Shown in pieces: positions 7,338 through 16,184 of a DNA stretch of 64,000 bases. The stretch lies in NCBI GenBank assembly GCA_052035735.1, contig JBPOHI010000121.1:15482-79481 (forward strand). Direction: 5' to 3'. The translations under genes were made by a program, and so were the position numbers. Position 1 is the stretch's first letter. Each line of letters begins with the position of its first letter. Below the pieces are notes generated by a model, which saw only the letters and a program-made list of their open reading frames with translations, searched no databases and had not been told where the DNA came from. Source of the DNA: JAGPDF01 sp052035735 (GTDB lineage Bacteria; Acidobacteriota; Thermoanaerobaculia; Multivoradales; JAGPDF01).

Positions 7338-9098
7338 TCAGAGGGGCAGCACGGCCGACTTGTGGCAGTCGGCGCAGGCGCTGCCGAGCGGCTTCAGGCG
7401 CGCCACCTCTTTGCCCGAGATTCGCTCCTTGAAATGACAGGCGACGCAGGCCACGGCGCGGTGGGCACCTTCGAGGCGATAGGTCGAATCGCGATCGTGG
7501 AGGAAGCGCGACGGTGCCCAGCTCGAGTCGGTGTGGCAGCGCTCGCAGGCGGCACCGACCTGGGCGAGATGCGGATCGGCGTGACAGCCGGAGCAGACCA
7601 ACGGAGCGCCGGCGAGCGGAACCTCGCGCGGCGGCGCCCAGGCCCGTGCTGCCGGCGCCGGCAGGAGACCTCCCGAGAGCTTCGTCGGGTGACAGCCGAG
7701 GCAGGTGACTTTGCCGTGCAGTCCGGTGATCGGGAACCTCGTGCGCGCGTGATCGAAGCGGATCTCGCGCCATTCGGTGAGGGCGTGGCAGGCGAGACAG
7801 CCGTCCTCGCCGGAGGATCGGGCGCTCGCTCCCGCGTGCGGATCGCGATGGCAGTCGGCGCAGTCGGCCTTCGGAAAGCGGAACTGGGTGACCTTGCCCG
7901 GAAGGCCCGCCTTGGGCGGCGTGCCGCCGCGAATCAGCGCGACTCCGGCGCGCTCGAGCTCGGCCGGTGGCAACGCACGATGGCAGGCGGCGCATTCCGT
8001 CCGGCGATGCGTCCCGGCGAGTGGATAGGCGGTGGCCTCGTGCAGGGCGACGGTGAAGCTCGAGCCCCTGAAGCCGGCGGTGGTATGGCATTCGCCGCAT
8101 TCGCCACCGCTCTTGCGGAGCACGAGCTGGCCGGCATGCGCGTCGGCGTGGCAGGTGGCACAGCGTTCGAAGCCGGGCAGCTTGGTGGTCTTTCCGGGCG
8201 GGTGGCAGGCGGCGCAGGCGGTCGTGACGTGCCTGCCGGTCAGCGGATAGCGGGTGCGAGAGTGGTCGAAGTTGGCAGTCTGGATGCGTTTCCAGTCGTC
8301 CGCCGTATGGCAGCTCTCGCACTTCGCGCCGAAGCGCCCCTGGTGCGGGTCTTTGTGGCAGCCGGCGCAAGTCGTGGCGACGCCGCGATAGGCGATATAG
8401 GGCGGAGCGTCGGCCGGCGCGGCGGGGGTGCCCGCGGGAGCGAGGCCGACCGGGTGACACTTGCTGCACTCCACCTTGGCATGTCCAAGGGTGAGCGGGA
8501 ACTTCGCACGGGAATGATCGAAGCCCTCGGCGGGCTTGAACTTCTTCGAGCCGTGGCAGGCAGCGCAGTCGGTGGCCCCGAACTGCCCGCGATGCACGTC
8601 CGCGTGGCAAGAGGCGCAGCGCGCCTCGAGACCGAGGAAGGTGCGCCCGAGGTCGACTTGCTTGGCCAGCAACGGTGCCGGGTCGGCGATCGACTCCTTG
8701 CGGTGACAGCTCCGGCAGCCGAGCGGCGCGTGGGCTCCCTGCAACGAGTAGCCCGTGAGCTCATGGTCGAAGGATCTCTCGCCGCTCTTGCCCCAGTAGA
8801 CGAGGTCGAAAGCGCGACCCTGATGTTCGATGTGGCAGCGCTCGCAATCGCCGTGGTCGGGCCGGGAGTGGAGGCCCCGGCGAGCGTGGATGCGCTGTGC
8901 CAGGGGCGTGTGGCAGGCCAGACAACGGCCGTGGTCGACGCCGCTCGCGGCACTGTGGCATTGGAGACAGCCGTCGCTGCCGTCGAGCTTGGCGTGGGCG
9001 CGGCTCAACTCGCCGGGAGAGATCTGGGCGCTCATCGGCGAGACGGGGGCGAGCAGCGCGCACAGCCCGGCGCCGGTCGCCGCGAGGACGACACGCAA
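7338..9098 (-). CDS. Exported 20-heme cytochrome c
   Basis: With a TTG start at 9098 (GGAAGAG just upstream) the protein has 586 residues and a clean signal peptide ending near PMSAQ. I count 20 CXXCH heme-attachment motifs spread along the whole chain, often in the form CHxDxHxGxFG or CHADAHAG with additional His residues as sixth ligands. The pattern is cytochrome c3/c7-like but is not the 70-residue repeat seen in the other two cytochromes here. It lies 20 bases after the cytochrome b-like gene and just before the ferredoxin/FAD gene, which suggests one electron-transfer complex. The start codon is the uncertain point; no ATG is available. Confidence 0.85.
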   Translation of the reverse strand: MRVVLAATGAGLCALLAPVSPMSAQISPGELSRAHAKLDGSDGCLQCHSAASGVDHGRCLACHTPLAQRIHARRGLHSRPDHGDCERCHIEHQGRAFDLVYWGKSGERSFDHELTGYSLQGAHAPLGCRSCHRKESIADPAPLLAKQVDLGRTFLGLEARCASCHADVHRGQFGATDCAACHGSKKFKPAEGFDHSRAKFPLTLGHAKVECSKCHPVGLAPAGTPAAPADAPPYIAYRGVATTCAGCHKDPHQGRFGAKCESCHTADDWKRIQTANFDHSRTRYPLTGRHVTTACAACHPPGKTTKLPGFERCATCHADAHAGQLVLRKSGGECGECHTTAGFRGSSFTVALHEATAYPLAGTHRRTECAACHRALPPAELERAGVALIRGGTPPKAGLPGKVTQFRFPKADCADCHRDPHAGASARSSGEDGCLACHALTEWREIRFDHARTRFPITGLHGKVTCLGCHPTKLSGGLLPAPAARAWAPPREVPLAGAPLVCSGCHADPHLAQVGAACERCHTDSSWAPSRFLHDRDSTYRLEGAHRAVACVACHFKERISGKEVARLKPLGSACADCHKSAVLPL

Positions 9099-9118
9099 CG
9101 CAGCTCTTCCCGGGGGGG

Positions 9119-9988
9119 TCAGTGTCCGATCCCCGCGTATCCGGTGGCCCAGGCGACGCCGATGTGCACGAACATGAAGAGGTACATGACGATCGCGAAC
9201 GGTTTGTGGAAGACGTGCCAATAGTGGAAGAGCTCGCGCACCCGCTGCCAGAGCAGGAGGCGCCGCCGCAGGCTGACTTTGTGCCGCACGAGGAGCTCGT
9301 AGCGCCTGCGCAGTTGCCGGTCTCGGGACGAGAAGCGCCGGCGGAACTGGCGCAGGCGCCGACCGAGCCGGATCGAGTCGAGCGGAAAGCGGAGCGCCAG
9401 GGCGATCAACGAGAGCCTGTCGCCGGTGCCCACAGCCGCCACGGCGTCGAGCTGCCGGATCGCCTCGGCGTCGAGGCCGGCCTCTCTCATCAGCTGCTCC
9501 GCGAGCTCCTGGTCGAGACGCTCGACCTCGGCCAGCGACAGCTCGTCGCCGGACGTCGAGTGAGGGATCTGACGGTAGAGATAGCGGCCGGCGATGCCGC
9601 TCGTCGCCACCGCGACCATCGACCAGAAGGAGAGTGCGACGAGGCCCTGAACCTTGAACGAGCTGTGGAGGAGGATGAAGAGGGGACCGCAGATGCCGAA
9701 GAGGATGTGAAAGTCCAACCAGTCGCTGACCGGCCCGAGGCGGCGCAGCGCCACGAAGCGCTTGCGCACCGAGTAGAGCAGCATCACGACCATCATCACG
9801 GCGCCGACGATGCCGTAGGCGAGACCCCAGCTGCCCCCCGGCTTGAGCTGCCAGAAGAGCGGATGCCGGGGGCGCTCGGCGAGCGGGGTCAGGTAGTAGG
9901 GGAGGCCGCGGTAGGCGAGCCAGGCGAGACTGCCGAAGGCGAGCGTGTAGATGCCGACCAGCAGCAGCCTCTGAATCGGCAGCTTCAT
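9119..9988 (-). CDS. Di-heme cytochrome b-like membrane protein
   Basis: The protein has 289 residues with membrane segments at about 8-26, 54-73, 92-111, 116-137 and 262-284, and a basic cytoplasmic loop between. Two His pairs with the same 14-residue spacing, His94/His108 and His261/His275, fit two b-hemes stacked in a helix bundle as in ferric reductase-like proteins. No flavin domain is present, so electrons must come from or go to a partner, probably the flanking 20-heme cytochrome and the ferredoxin/FAD protein. Its ATG overlaps the CcmI-like stop by four bases. Confidence 0.7.
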   Translation of the reverse strand: MKLPIQRLLLVGIYTLAFGSLAWLAYRGLPYYLTPLAERPRHPLFWQLKPGGSWGLAYGIVGAVMMVVMLLYSVRKRFVALRRLGPVSDWLDFHILFGICGPLFILLHSSFKVQGLVALSFWSMVAVATSGIAGRYLYRQIPHSTSGDELSLAEVERLDQELAEQLMREAGLDAEAIRQLDAVAAVGTGDRLSLIALALRFPLDSIRLGRRLRQFRRRFSSRDRQLRRRYELLVRHKVSLRRRLLLWQRVRELFHYWHVFHKPFAIVMYLFMFVHIGVAWATGYAGIGH

Positions 9989-11199
9989 CGTTGCGCGTTT
10001 TCCAGAATCACGGTCACCGGCGTGCCGGAGAACGCCTGGACCGAGGTCGCGAGATCGCCTGCCTCCTTGGTCGACGCGTTGCCGTCGCCGTCGAGGTGGA
10101 TCGACAGGTTGCCCCGCTGCGGCAGCGGTTGCCCCATCATGCTGTCGTCGGCGGAGAGGGTGAGCTCGAGCGGGAAGGCCGGATTGGCGACACGCTTGAC
10201 CGCCGCCGGCGGGCCCGGAGCCTCGCCGCGCAGCGCGACGAACAGCGTCGCGCCGCCACCGTCGGCGTTGCGCGGCCCGGTGGTGCCGGGAGAGAGCTCG
10301 ATGTGGACGCGATAGAAGCCGCCCGCGCTCTCGGGCGCGGGCGCTCCCTCCTGGGGGTCCGGTGCGGGCGCGGCTCCCGAAGCCATCGCCATGCCGCCCG
10401 ACTCGGCCTCGGCGATGAGCTCCTCGAGAGGCTGGAACTTCCCGCCCGCCGCCGCCAGCCCTTTCTTCCAGGTGGCGATCGCCGCCGGAGTCTGCCCCAA
10501 CGCGGCCTCCGCCTGACCCTTGGCGAGCGCGGCGAGGACGTGGTCGGGATGCTGCGCCAGGACGCGGTCCATCAGCTGCACGGTCAACGGCCACTGTCCC
10601 ATCGCCAGCCGCACCACGCCCTCGACGAACAGACCGTCCGGATCTTCGGGCGCCACCTTCTGGAGCTCGCGCGCCTGTTCGAACGCCTCCATCAGCAGGT
10701 TGGCGTTGAGCAGGGCGACCGTCAACTGGCGGCGCGCGTTGAGATCCTGCGGGGCTGCCTGGATCTGCGCGCGCAGCTGGGCGAGCTGCGCCTGCACCGC
10801 GGGCGAAAGCTCAGCGCTCTCTTCGTGGGCGCGCGCGGCGGCCTCCGGCGAGGCGGCGCCGGGCTGGGGTGCCGGCGTCATCGGAGCCATCGGAGCCAGC
10901 GGAGCCGTGCCGCCCATCTCTTCCTTGGGCTTCGAGCCCTGGGTGGCCCAGTAGATGAGACCGCCGAGCACGGCGCAGGTGAGGACGCCGGCGAGGAAGC
11001 CGACGACGCTCGAACGCCGGGCGGAAGGCGCCGCCGGCGACGTGCCCGTGGCAAGCGCGGACGAGGACGGGGCGGCGGGGTCCGGCGACGCACCGGGAGA
11101 GGTGTCCGCAGGCGCAGCCTGTTTGCCACGCAGCGCCATCCAGAGGCCGGCGGCGAGCCCGACCGCGACGACGATCAATCCGGGAATCCAGACGTTCAT
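9985..11199 (-). CDS. ccmI: CcmI/NrfG-like TPR protein of cytochrome c maturation
   Basis: The protein has 404 residues. Two membrane helices (about 4-23 and 64-86) flank a Pro/Ala/Ser-rich linker, followed by a periplasmic TPR region (about 130-270: QDLNARRQLTVALLNANLLMEAFEQA and following repeats) and a C-terminal beta domain that includes VILENAQR. In System I maturation this type of protein holds apocytochrome for CcmF and CcmH. It overlaps ccmH by four bases. The C-terminal domain after the TPRs resembles the c-type biogenesis extension of CcmI, but identity is only inferred. Confidence 0.75.
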   Translation of the reverse strand: MNVWIPGLIVVAVGLAAGLWMALRGKQAAPADTSPGASPDPAAPSSSALATGTSPAAPSARRSSVVGFLAGVLTCAVLGGLIYWATQGSKPKEEMGGTAPLAPMAPMTPAPQPGAASPEAAARAHEESAELSPAVQAQLAQLRAQIQAAPQDLNARRQLTVALLNANLLMEAFEQARELQKVAPEDPDGLFVEGVVRLAMGQWPLTVQLMDRVLAQHPDHVLAALAKGQAEAALGQTPAAIATWKKGLAAAGGKFQPLEELIAEAESGGMAMASGAAPAPDPQEGAPAPESAGGFYRVHIELSPGTTGPRNADGGGATLFVALRGEAPGPPAAVKRVANPAFPLELTLSADDSMMGQPLPQRGNLSIHLDGDGNASTKEAGDLATSVQAFSGTPVTVILENAQR

Positions 11200-11690
11200 G
11201 AGGTTCTCGACTCCTCGTTCGCGGGGGGCAGGGTGGCCGGAGCGGTTGCGGTCGTCGGCCGGCCCGAGGGGCGCAGCCGAAGGAAGATGACCAGGGCGCC
11301 GACGGCGAGGGCCAGGCCCGGCGCCAGCCAGACCAGCCAGTTGAATCCCTCGGCCTTCGGTTCGAGCCGGATGAACTCGCCGTAGGAGCGCTCGAACGAA
11401 GCGATGACCTGGTCTCTCGAGTAACCGAGGGCGAGCTGTCGCCGGACCTCGGCCTTGAGGTCGACGGCCGACGAGGCCGGAGAGTCGGCGACCGAGAGCC
11501 CCTGACAAACCGGACAACGCATCAGGGACGAGACCTCTTCGGTGGCGCGCTCGAGCGCCGCGCCGGAAAGGGGCGGCCCGAGGGGCGCTCCCTCCTGTGC
11601 GAAGGCGACGCGCGGCGCGAGCGACGACATCAGGGTGACCAGCGTCGCAGCGAGCGTGGCCGCCCGCGCGAGCGCGACAGCTCGGTTCAT
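11196..11690 (-). CDS. ccmH: Cytochrome c maturation thiol reductase CcmH
   Basis: The protein has 164 residues: signal peptide 1-31, the redox motif RCPVC (Cys59 and Cys62), the conserved GLSVADSPAS segment, and a C-terminal membrane helix (about 118-137) with a short tail. CcmH keeps the apocytochrome CXXCH thiols reduced before heme attachment. Length and motif order are normal for the short CcmH form, and the CcmI part is a separate gene downstream. It overlaps ccmG and ccmI by four bases each. Confidence 0.93.
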   Translation of the reverse strand: MNRAVALARAATLAATLVTLMSSLAPRVAFAQEGAPLGPPLSGAALERATEEVSSLMRCPVCQGLSVADSPASSAVDLKAEVRRQLALGYSRDQVIASFERSYGEFIRLEPKAEGFNWLVWLAPGLALAVGALVIFLRLRPSGRPTTATAPATLPPANEESRTS

Positions 11691-12199
11691 AGCAGTGCCT
11701 CCAGAGAGCGGGAGAGTCCGTCGAAGCTCACCATGCCGGTGACCTTCTCGTGGACGACGCCCTTGGCGTCGATGACGAAGGTCTCCGGCACGCCATAGAC
11801 GCCGAAGCGGATGGCGGTCCGCGACTCCGGATCGACCAGCGCCGGTCCCCAGCTGCCGCGCTGGCGTTCGTAGGCGCGGATCGCCTCCGGCGTGTCCTGG
11901 TAGATCACGCTGATGAAACGGGCTCTCCCGGCATAGCGGCGGGCGAGAGCGGCGAAGATCGGATTCTCGGCCGCGCACGGCTGGCACCAGGTCGCCCAGA
12001 AGTTGATCACCAGCGGTTGCCCGCGGAGCTCGGCGAGCGCGAGGGGGCGGCCGTCGAGATCGGCGAGCGTGAAGTCGGGGGCAGGCTGGCCGATGAGCGG
12101 CGAGACGACCTCGCGCGGATCATGGCGGAGTCCCGAGCCGAGCATCACGAGGAGCGGCGCGACGAGGAGGAGGCCGACCAGCAGTACCTTGCGGTTCAT
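11687..12199 (-). CDS. ccmG: Thioredoxin-like CcmG/DsbE
   Basis: The protein has 170 residues with one N-terminal membrane anchor (6-22) and a periplasmic thioredoxin fold. The active site is WCQPC (Cys72, Cys75) and the cis-Pro segment is YGVPETFVID. It passes reducing power to CcmH and to the apocytochrome. Junctions with ccmF and ccmH are 4-base overlaps. Confidence 0.94.
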   Translation of the reverse strand: MNRKVLLVGLLLVAPLLVMLGSGLRHDPREVVSPLIGQPAPDFTLADLDGRPLALAELRGQPLVINFWATWCQPCAAENPIFAALARRYAGRARFISVIYQDTPEAIRAYERQRGSWGPALVDPESRTAIRFGVYGVPETFVIDAKGVVHEKVTGMVSFDGLSRSLEALL

Positions 12200-14184
12200 C
12201 CCTGGGCCTCCGCGCCGGCGAGCGGACCGGGCTTGCGCTCCTTCGAGCGCAGACCGGCCGGCAGCAGGCAGATCGCCGTGCCGAACACGATGATGAAGAC
12301 GCCGATCCAGATCCAGACCACCGCCGGCGTGACGATGGCGCGCAGGCCGATGCTGCCGTCCGCGCCGACGTTCATCAGCGACAGGTAGAGGTCGTGGCCG
12401 AGGGCGGTGCGGACCGCCGGCGTACCGATCGGCTCCATCCGGCTGTCGTACCGGTTGAGCGCCGGTTCGAGCGTGCCGGCGTTCCGGCCGTTGCGCTCGA
12501 TACGCATCAGGGCGCGCTCCGAGATGCGATGCGGCTCCTGCCGGGCGTTCACCTTCTCGTAGGTGAGCTTGTAGCCCGAGACGTCCATCGACTCGCCCGG
12601 CCGCATCGTCGCCTCGTGCGCGACCTGGTAGGAGGAGGAGACCGCGATCGCGACGAAGGTCACGATGACTCCGAGGTGCGCGAGATAGGCGCCGTAGCGC
12701 GGCGCACCGCGACGAACCGCCTCGCCGACCGCTTCCGTCCAGGGTTCGTCTTCCCGCCGGCGGCGCGACAGACGCAGCGACTGATCGCAGTTGACCCAGA
12801 CGGCGTAGCCGGCGAGTGCGCCGGTCGCGAGGACTCCCCAGCTGCGCCCGCCGGCAGCGGCCGTGAGGAGCAGCCCGGCGAGCGCCGCCGGCAGCGGGAA
12901 GAGCAGCGCGCGGCGGACGTTCCGGTTGCTGGCATGTCCCCACGGCAGCGCCGGCCCGACGCCGATGAGCAGCAGCAGGCCGAGGCTGATCGGAATCGCC
13001 ATGCGGTTGAAGTACGGCTCGCCGACGCTCACCTTGACGCCGCGCACCAGCTCGGCAGCGATCGGGAAGAGTGTCCCGACGAGCACGGTGAACATGAAGA
13101 CGAGCAGCAGCAGGTTGTTGATCAGGAAGGCGCCCTCGCGCGTCCACAGGGTCTCGCGGTCGGGATCCGAGGCGAGCGTGTCCATCCGCATCGCGAGCAC
13201 CACGACCGAGGCCACCAGACAGAAGCCGAGAAAGGCCAGGAACGCCGGTCCGATCGGCGTCTGGGTGAAGGAGTGCACCGAGTTGACGACTCCCGAGCGG
13301 GTGAGGAACGTGCCGAGGATGGTGAGCAGGAAGGTGACCACCACCAGCACGACCGTCCAGGCGCGGAGTGTCCCCTTGCGCTGCAGGACGAGAGCCGAAT
13401 GCACGGCGGCGATGGCGGTGAGCCAGGGCAGGAACGAGGCGTTCTCCACCGGATCCCCCGCCCAGTAGCCGCCCCAGCCGAGCACCTCATAAGACCACCA
13501 GCCGCCGAGCATCACGCCCATCGTCAGGAAGGCAGTCGGAACCAGCAACCAGGTGCGCAGGGAGCGGATCCAGTCGCGGTCGAGCCGGCCGGCGAAGAGC
13601 GCGGCGAGGGCGATCGCGAACGGCACACTCATGCCGACGTAGCCGAGATAGAGCATCGGCGGATGAATGATCATCAGCGGGTGGTTCTGCAGCAGCGGAT
13701 TCGGTCCCGGGCCGTCGGCCGGCACGGGCGGCGGCGTCGGCGCGAAGGGATCGGCGGGGCCGGCGATGAGGAAGGTGAAGAAGAGCCCGACGACGAAGAG
13801 CGAACCGAGCATGTAGCCGAGCTGATCGGGGGCACTACGGCGCAGGTGAAACGCCGAGCCGGCGGTGAAGGCCCCGAGGACGAGTCCCCAGAAGAGGATC
13901 GAGCCGTCGAGCGACGACCAGAGCGAAACGATGGTGATGTGCAGCGGCGTAGCGAGCGATCCGACCTGCGCCACGTACGACACCGAGAAGTCGTGCGCGA
14001 TGAGCGCGTAGATCATCAGACCGGTGGCCAGCGTCATCATCGCGGCGTAGAGATAGGCCATCCGGCGCGCTCGCGCGACTCCGGCAGCGGAGCGCTGCTG
14101 CGCGGCCGCGAAGCTGATCACGGCGCCGACCGTCGCGACGAGCAGCGCCGCCAGGACGACCGAGCGCCCGAGAAGGGAGATCAT
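12196..14184 (-). CDS. ccmF: Cytochrome c heme lyase CcmF
   Basis: The protein has 662 residues and many membrane segments, the usual length for CcmF. The WWD domain that presents heme lies at about 229-255 (GGWWSYEVLGWGGYWAGDP followed by VENASFLPWL), with flanking conserved His residues in NHPLMIIHPPMLY near 168-180. CcmF takes heme from CcmE and attaches it to CXXCH with CcmH/CcmI. The reading frame is intact and linked to ccmE and ccmG by 4-base overlaps. Confidence 0.95.
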   Translation of the reverse strand: MISLLGRSVVLAALLVATVGAVISFAAAQQRSAAGVARARRMAYLYAAMMTLATGLMIYALIAHDFSVSYVAQVGSLATPLHITIVSLWSSLDGSILFWGLVLGAFTAGSAFHLRRSAPDQLGYMLGSLFVVGLFFTFLIAGPADPFAPTPPPVPADGPGPNPLLQNHPLMIIHPPMLYLGYVGMSVPFAIALAALFAGRLDRDWIRSLRTWLLVPTAFLTMGVMLGGWWSYEVLGWGGYWAGDPVENASFLPWLTAIAAVHSALVLQRKGTLRAWTVVLVVVTFLLTILGTFLTRSGVVNSVHSFTQTPIGPAFLAFLGFCLVASVVVLAMRMDTLASDPDRETLWTREGAFLINNLLLLVFMFTVLVGTLFPIAAELVRGVKVSVGEPYFNRMAIPISLGLLLLIGVGPALPWGHASNRNVRRALLFPLPAALAGLLLTAAAGGRSWGVLATGALAGYAVWVNCDQSLRLSRRRREDEPWTEAVGEAVRRGAPRYGAYLAHLGVIVTFVAIAVSSSYQVAHEATMRPGESMDVSGYKLTYEKVNARQEPHRISERALMRIERNGRNAGTLEPALNRYDSRMEPIGTPAVRTALGHDLYLSLMNVGADGSIGLRAIVTPAVVWIWIGVFIIVFGTAICLLPAGLRSKERKPGPLAGAEAQG

Positions 14185-14669
14185 CGCGGGGCCTCGGGCT
14201 CGAGCGTGTTGGCGAGCTCCTTGACGGTGCGTTCGTCGCCCTTGCCGGGAGGCTGGTACTGGTTGTCGTGCTTGATCATCAGGCGGTCGGTGGCGAAGGT
14301 GCCATCGGCCTGCAAGGCGCCTTCGACGACCACGCCGATGCCCTCGCGAAACATCGCCGGCGGCACGGCCCGCGTCGCGACCGCGACCGTCTCGGTGCCG
14401 TCGGTCATCTTGAACCGCAGGCCGAGCCCGCCTTCGCCGGTCTCGATCGATCCGGGCGCCACCAGGCCGCCGAGGCGGATGGTCGCGCCTTCGGCCTTGC
14501 CGCCGTGGGCCTTGAGCTCGGTCGGGCTCCAGTAGTACACCAGACTCTTGCCCAGTCCCCCCAGGGCGAGAAAGCCGAAGGTGCCGGCGGCGATGAGGAT
14601 GGCGACGAGCGCCAGCAGGCGGTGGCGGCGCACTTCCGCGCGGGCCTTGTTGTCGGATGCTGCGGTCAT
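14181..14669 (-). CDS. ccmE: Heme chaperone CcmE
   Basis: The protein has 162 residues with an N-terminal membrane anchor at about 18-38 and a beta-barrel OB-fold domain. The segment LMIKHDNQYQPP contains His134, the covalent heme-binding His, and Tyr138, the second conserved heme contact. Family members have HxxxY, so HDNQY fits. It carries heme from CcmABCD to CcmF. Confidence 0.94.
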   Translation of the reverse strand: MTAASDNKARAEVRRHRLLALVAILIAAGTFGFLALGGLGKSLVYYWSPTELKAHGGKAEGATIRLGGLVAPGSIETGEGGLGLRFKMTDGTETVAVATRAVPPAMFREGIGVVVEGALQADGTFATDRLMIKHDNQYQPPGKGDERTVKELANTLEPEAPR

Positions 14670-14803
14670 GACTTGCCCTCCTTGTGGCGCTGCTGGCGTG
14701 TCCGCCGGATCAGGCTCCAGGCGTAGAGGATGAGACCTCCCGCGGTAATGGAATAGGCGGCGATGACGAAGCTCCAGCCGCCGACGATGACCCCCTCAGG
14801 CAT
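14666..14803 (-). CDS. ccmD: Small membrane protein CcmD
   Basis: The protein has 45 residues: one membrane helix (FVIAAYSITAGGLILYAWSL) followed by a basic tail RRTRQQRHKEGK, the typical CcmD layout. CcmD helps release heme-loaded CcmE from CcmC. The gene overlaps ccmC by eight bases and ccmE by four, which supports the ATG at 14803. Confidence 0.85.
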   Translation of the reverse strand: MPEGVIVGGWSFVIAAYSITAGGLILYAWSLIRRTRQQRHKEGKS

Positions 14804-15494
14804 GTCCAACCTCGATTCTCTCGATGCGGTCCGGAAGCGCGGTTTCGCTGGCGCGCCGCCGCGCCAGCTCGAGGCGAGCGCGGCGGACGATGAACCAGAT
14901 GGCGGCGAACAGCAGTCCAAAGGCGTTCAGGCGCAGCGGCAGCACCATCGCCGGATCCACGGTGGCCGGCGACGACTGGATCTGATGCAGGCTCCGCCAC
15001 CAGCGCACACAGAAATAGACCAGCGGCACGTCGACGTAGGCGACGATCGCCGCCACGGCCGTGAGACTCGCCTTGCGCTCGATGCCCGCGGCGAAGGAGC
15101 GCAGCGAGAGCACACCGATGAAGAGCAGAAGGAGGATCAGGGAGGTGGTGAGACGCACGTCCCAGTCCCACCAGACGCCCCAGGTCGCCCGGCCCCAGAG
15201 TGAGCCCTGGACGAGCAGCAGGCCGTTGAGCACGATGCCGGCCTCGGACGCCGCGACCAGCGTCGCGTCCCAGCGCTCGCGCCCGGTCCACAGCGAGCCG
15301 ATCGCGGCCACGAAGGCGCAGGTGAAGCAGAGCAGCGCGTTCCACGCTGTCGGGACGTGCACGTACATGATGCGCTGGACCTCGCCCATGTGGCGCTCGG
15401 CCGGGGCCACGAACAGCCCGACGTACGAGCCGACGAGCAGCAGCGCGACTCCCACCAGGCCCGCCCAGTGCTCCTTGGGAAAACGACGATTCAC
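14796..15494 (-). CDS. ccmC: Heme handling protein CcmC
   Basis: The protein has 232 residues and six membrane helices. The WWD heme-handling motif is WGVWWDWDVR (105-114). Conserved axial His residues are present in MYVHVPTAW (His46) and SLHQIQSS. CcmC binds heme and loads it onto CcmE. It starts three bases after ccmB. Confidence 0.95.
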   Translation of the reverse strand: MNRRFPKEHWAGLVGVALLLVGSYVGLFVAPAERHMGEVQRIMYVHVPTAWNALLCFTCAFVAAIGSLWTGRERWDATLVAASEAGIVLNGLLLVQGSLWGRATWGVWWDWDVRLTTSLILLLLFIGVLSLRSFAAGIERKASLTAVAAIVAYVDVPLVYFCVRWWRSLHQIQSSPATVDPAMVLPLRLNAFGLLFAAIWFIVRRARLELARRRASETALPDRIERIEVGHA

Positions 15495-15497
15495 GGT

Positions 15498-16184
15498 TCA
15501 GCCCTCCTCGATGACGAACGGAAAGAGGATCCCGCCCAGGGACCAGTAGATCAGGTCGAAGCACAGCAGGAGCAGCGCCCAGGAGCGCATCTGCCCCATC
15601 GGATCGCCGGTGAGCGCGAGCGCGAGTGCCTTGCACGAGGCCATCAGCACTGGCACGACGAGTGGAAACAGGAGCAGCGGCAGCAGCACGTCGCGGCTGC
15701 GCAGCTGGCTGGTCATCGCCGCGTAGAGGGTGCCGGGGGCCGACAGGCCGGCTGCGGCGAGCAGCCAGATGGCGAAGAAGCTCGCCACGTTGGCCGGCGC
15801 GAGCTCGACGCCGTAGAGCACGACGCCGAAAAGGGACAGGCCCGGAGCCAGCATGGCGAGCGACAGCGTGTTGGCGATCGCCTTGCTGTAGAAGATGGCT
15901 CCCGGCCGCACCGGCAGCAACAGCAGGCCCTCGAGCGCGCGACGCTCCTGCTCGACGCGAAAACTCTCGGCGAGCGCCAGGGTCGAGGAGAGCAGCAGGG
16001 CGATGACCAGGAAGCCGGCGGCGCCTGCGGTCAGCGCCTTGGAGTCGGGGCCGACGGCGATCGAGAACACGACGAGCGAGAGCAGGCCGAAGACCGCGAC
16101 CGCGACGAGCCGCGCCTTCGCCCGCCACTCGAGCCGCAGATCTTTGGCGAGGAGGGTCAGCGTCTGGCTGCGGAGCGCGCTCAC
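15498..16184 (-). CDS. ccmB: Heme ABC exporter membrane subunit CcmB
   Basis: The protein has 228 residues and six membrane helices, with family segments RVEQERRALEGLLLLP near 96 and SRDVLLPLLLFPLVVPVL near 164. It forms the membrane part of the CcmAB transporter that works with CcmC in holo-CcmE release. The GTG start at 16184 makes a GTGA overlap with the ccmA stop. Confidence 0.93.
   Translation of the reverse strand: MSALRSQTLTLLAKDLRLEWRAKARLVAVAVFGLLSLVVFSIAVGPDSKALTAGAAGFLVIALLLSSTLALAESFRVEQERRALEGLLLLPVRPGAIFYSKAIANTLSLAMLAPGLSLFGVVLYGVELAPANVASFFAIWLLAAAGLSAPGTLYAAMTSQLRSRDVLLPLLLFPLVVPVLMASCKALALALTGDPMGQMRSWALLLLCFDLIYWSLGGILFPFVIEEG

Noticed and set aside
7362..9224. 620-residue plus-strand frame
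   Set aside because: Antisense to the 20-heme cytochrome; composition is Gly/Ala/Arg only, with no family features.
12394..14535. 713-residue plus-strand frame
   Set aside because: Antisense to ccmF/ccmE; the Arg/Glu-rich sequence is typical of GC-rich shadow frames.
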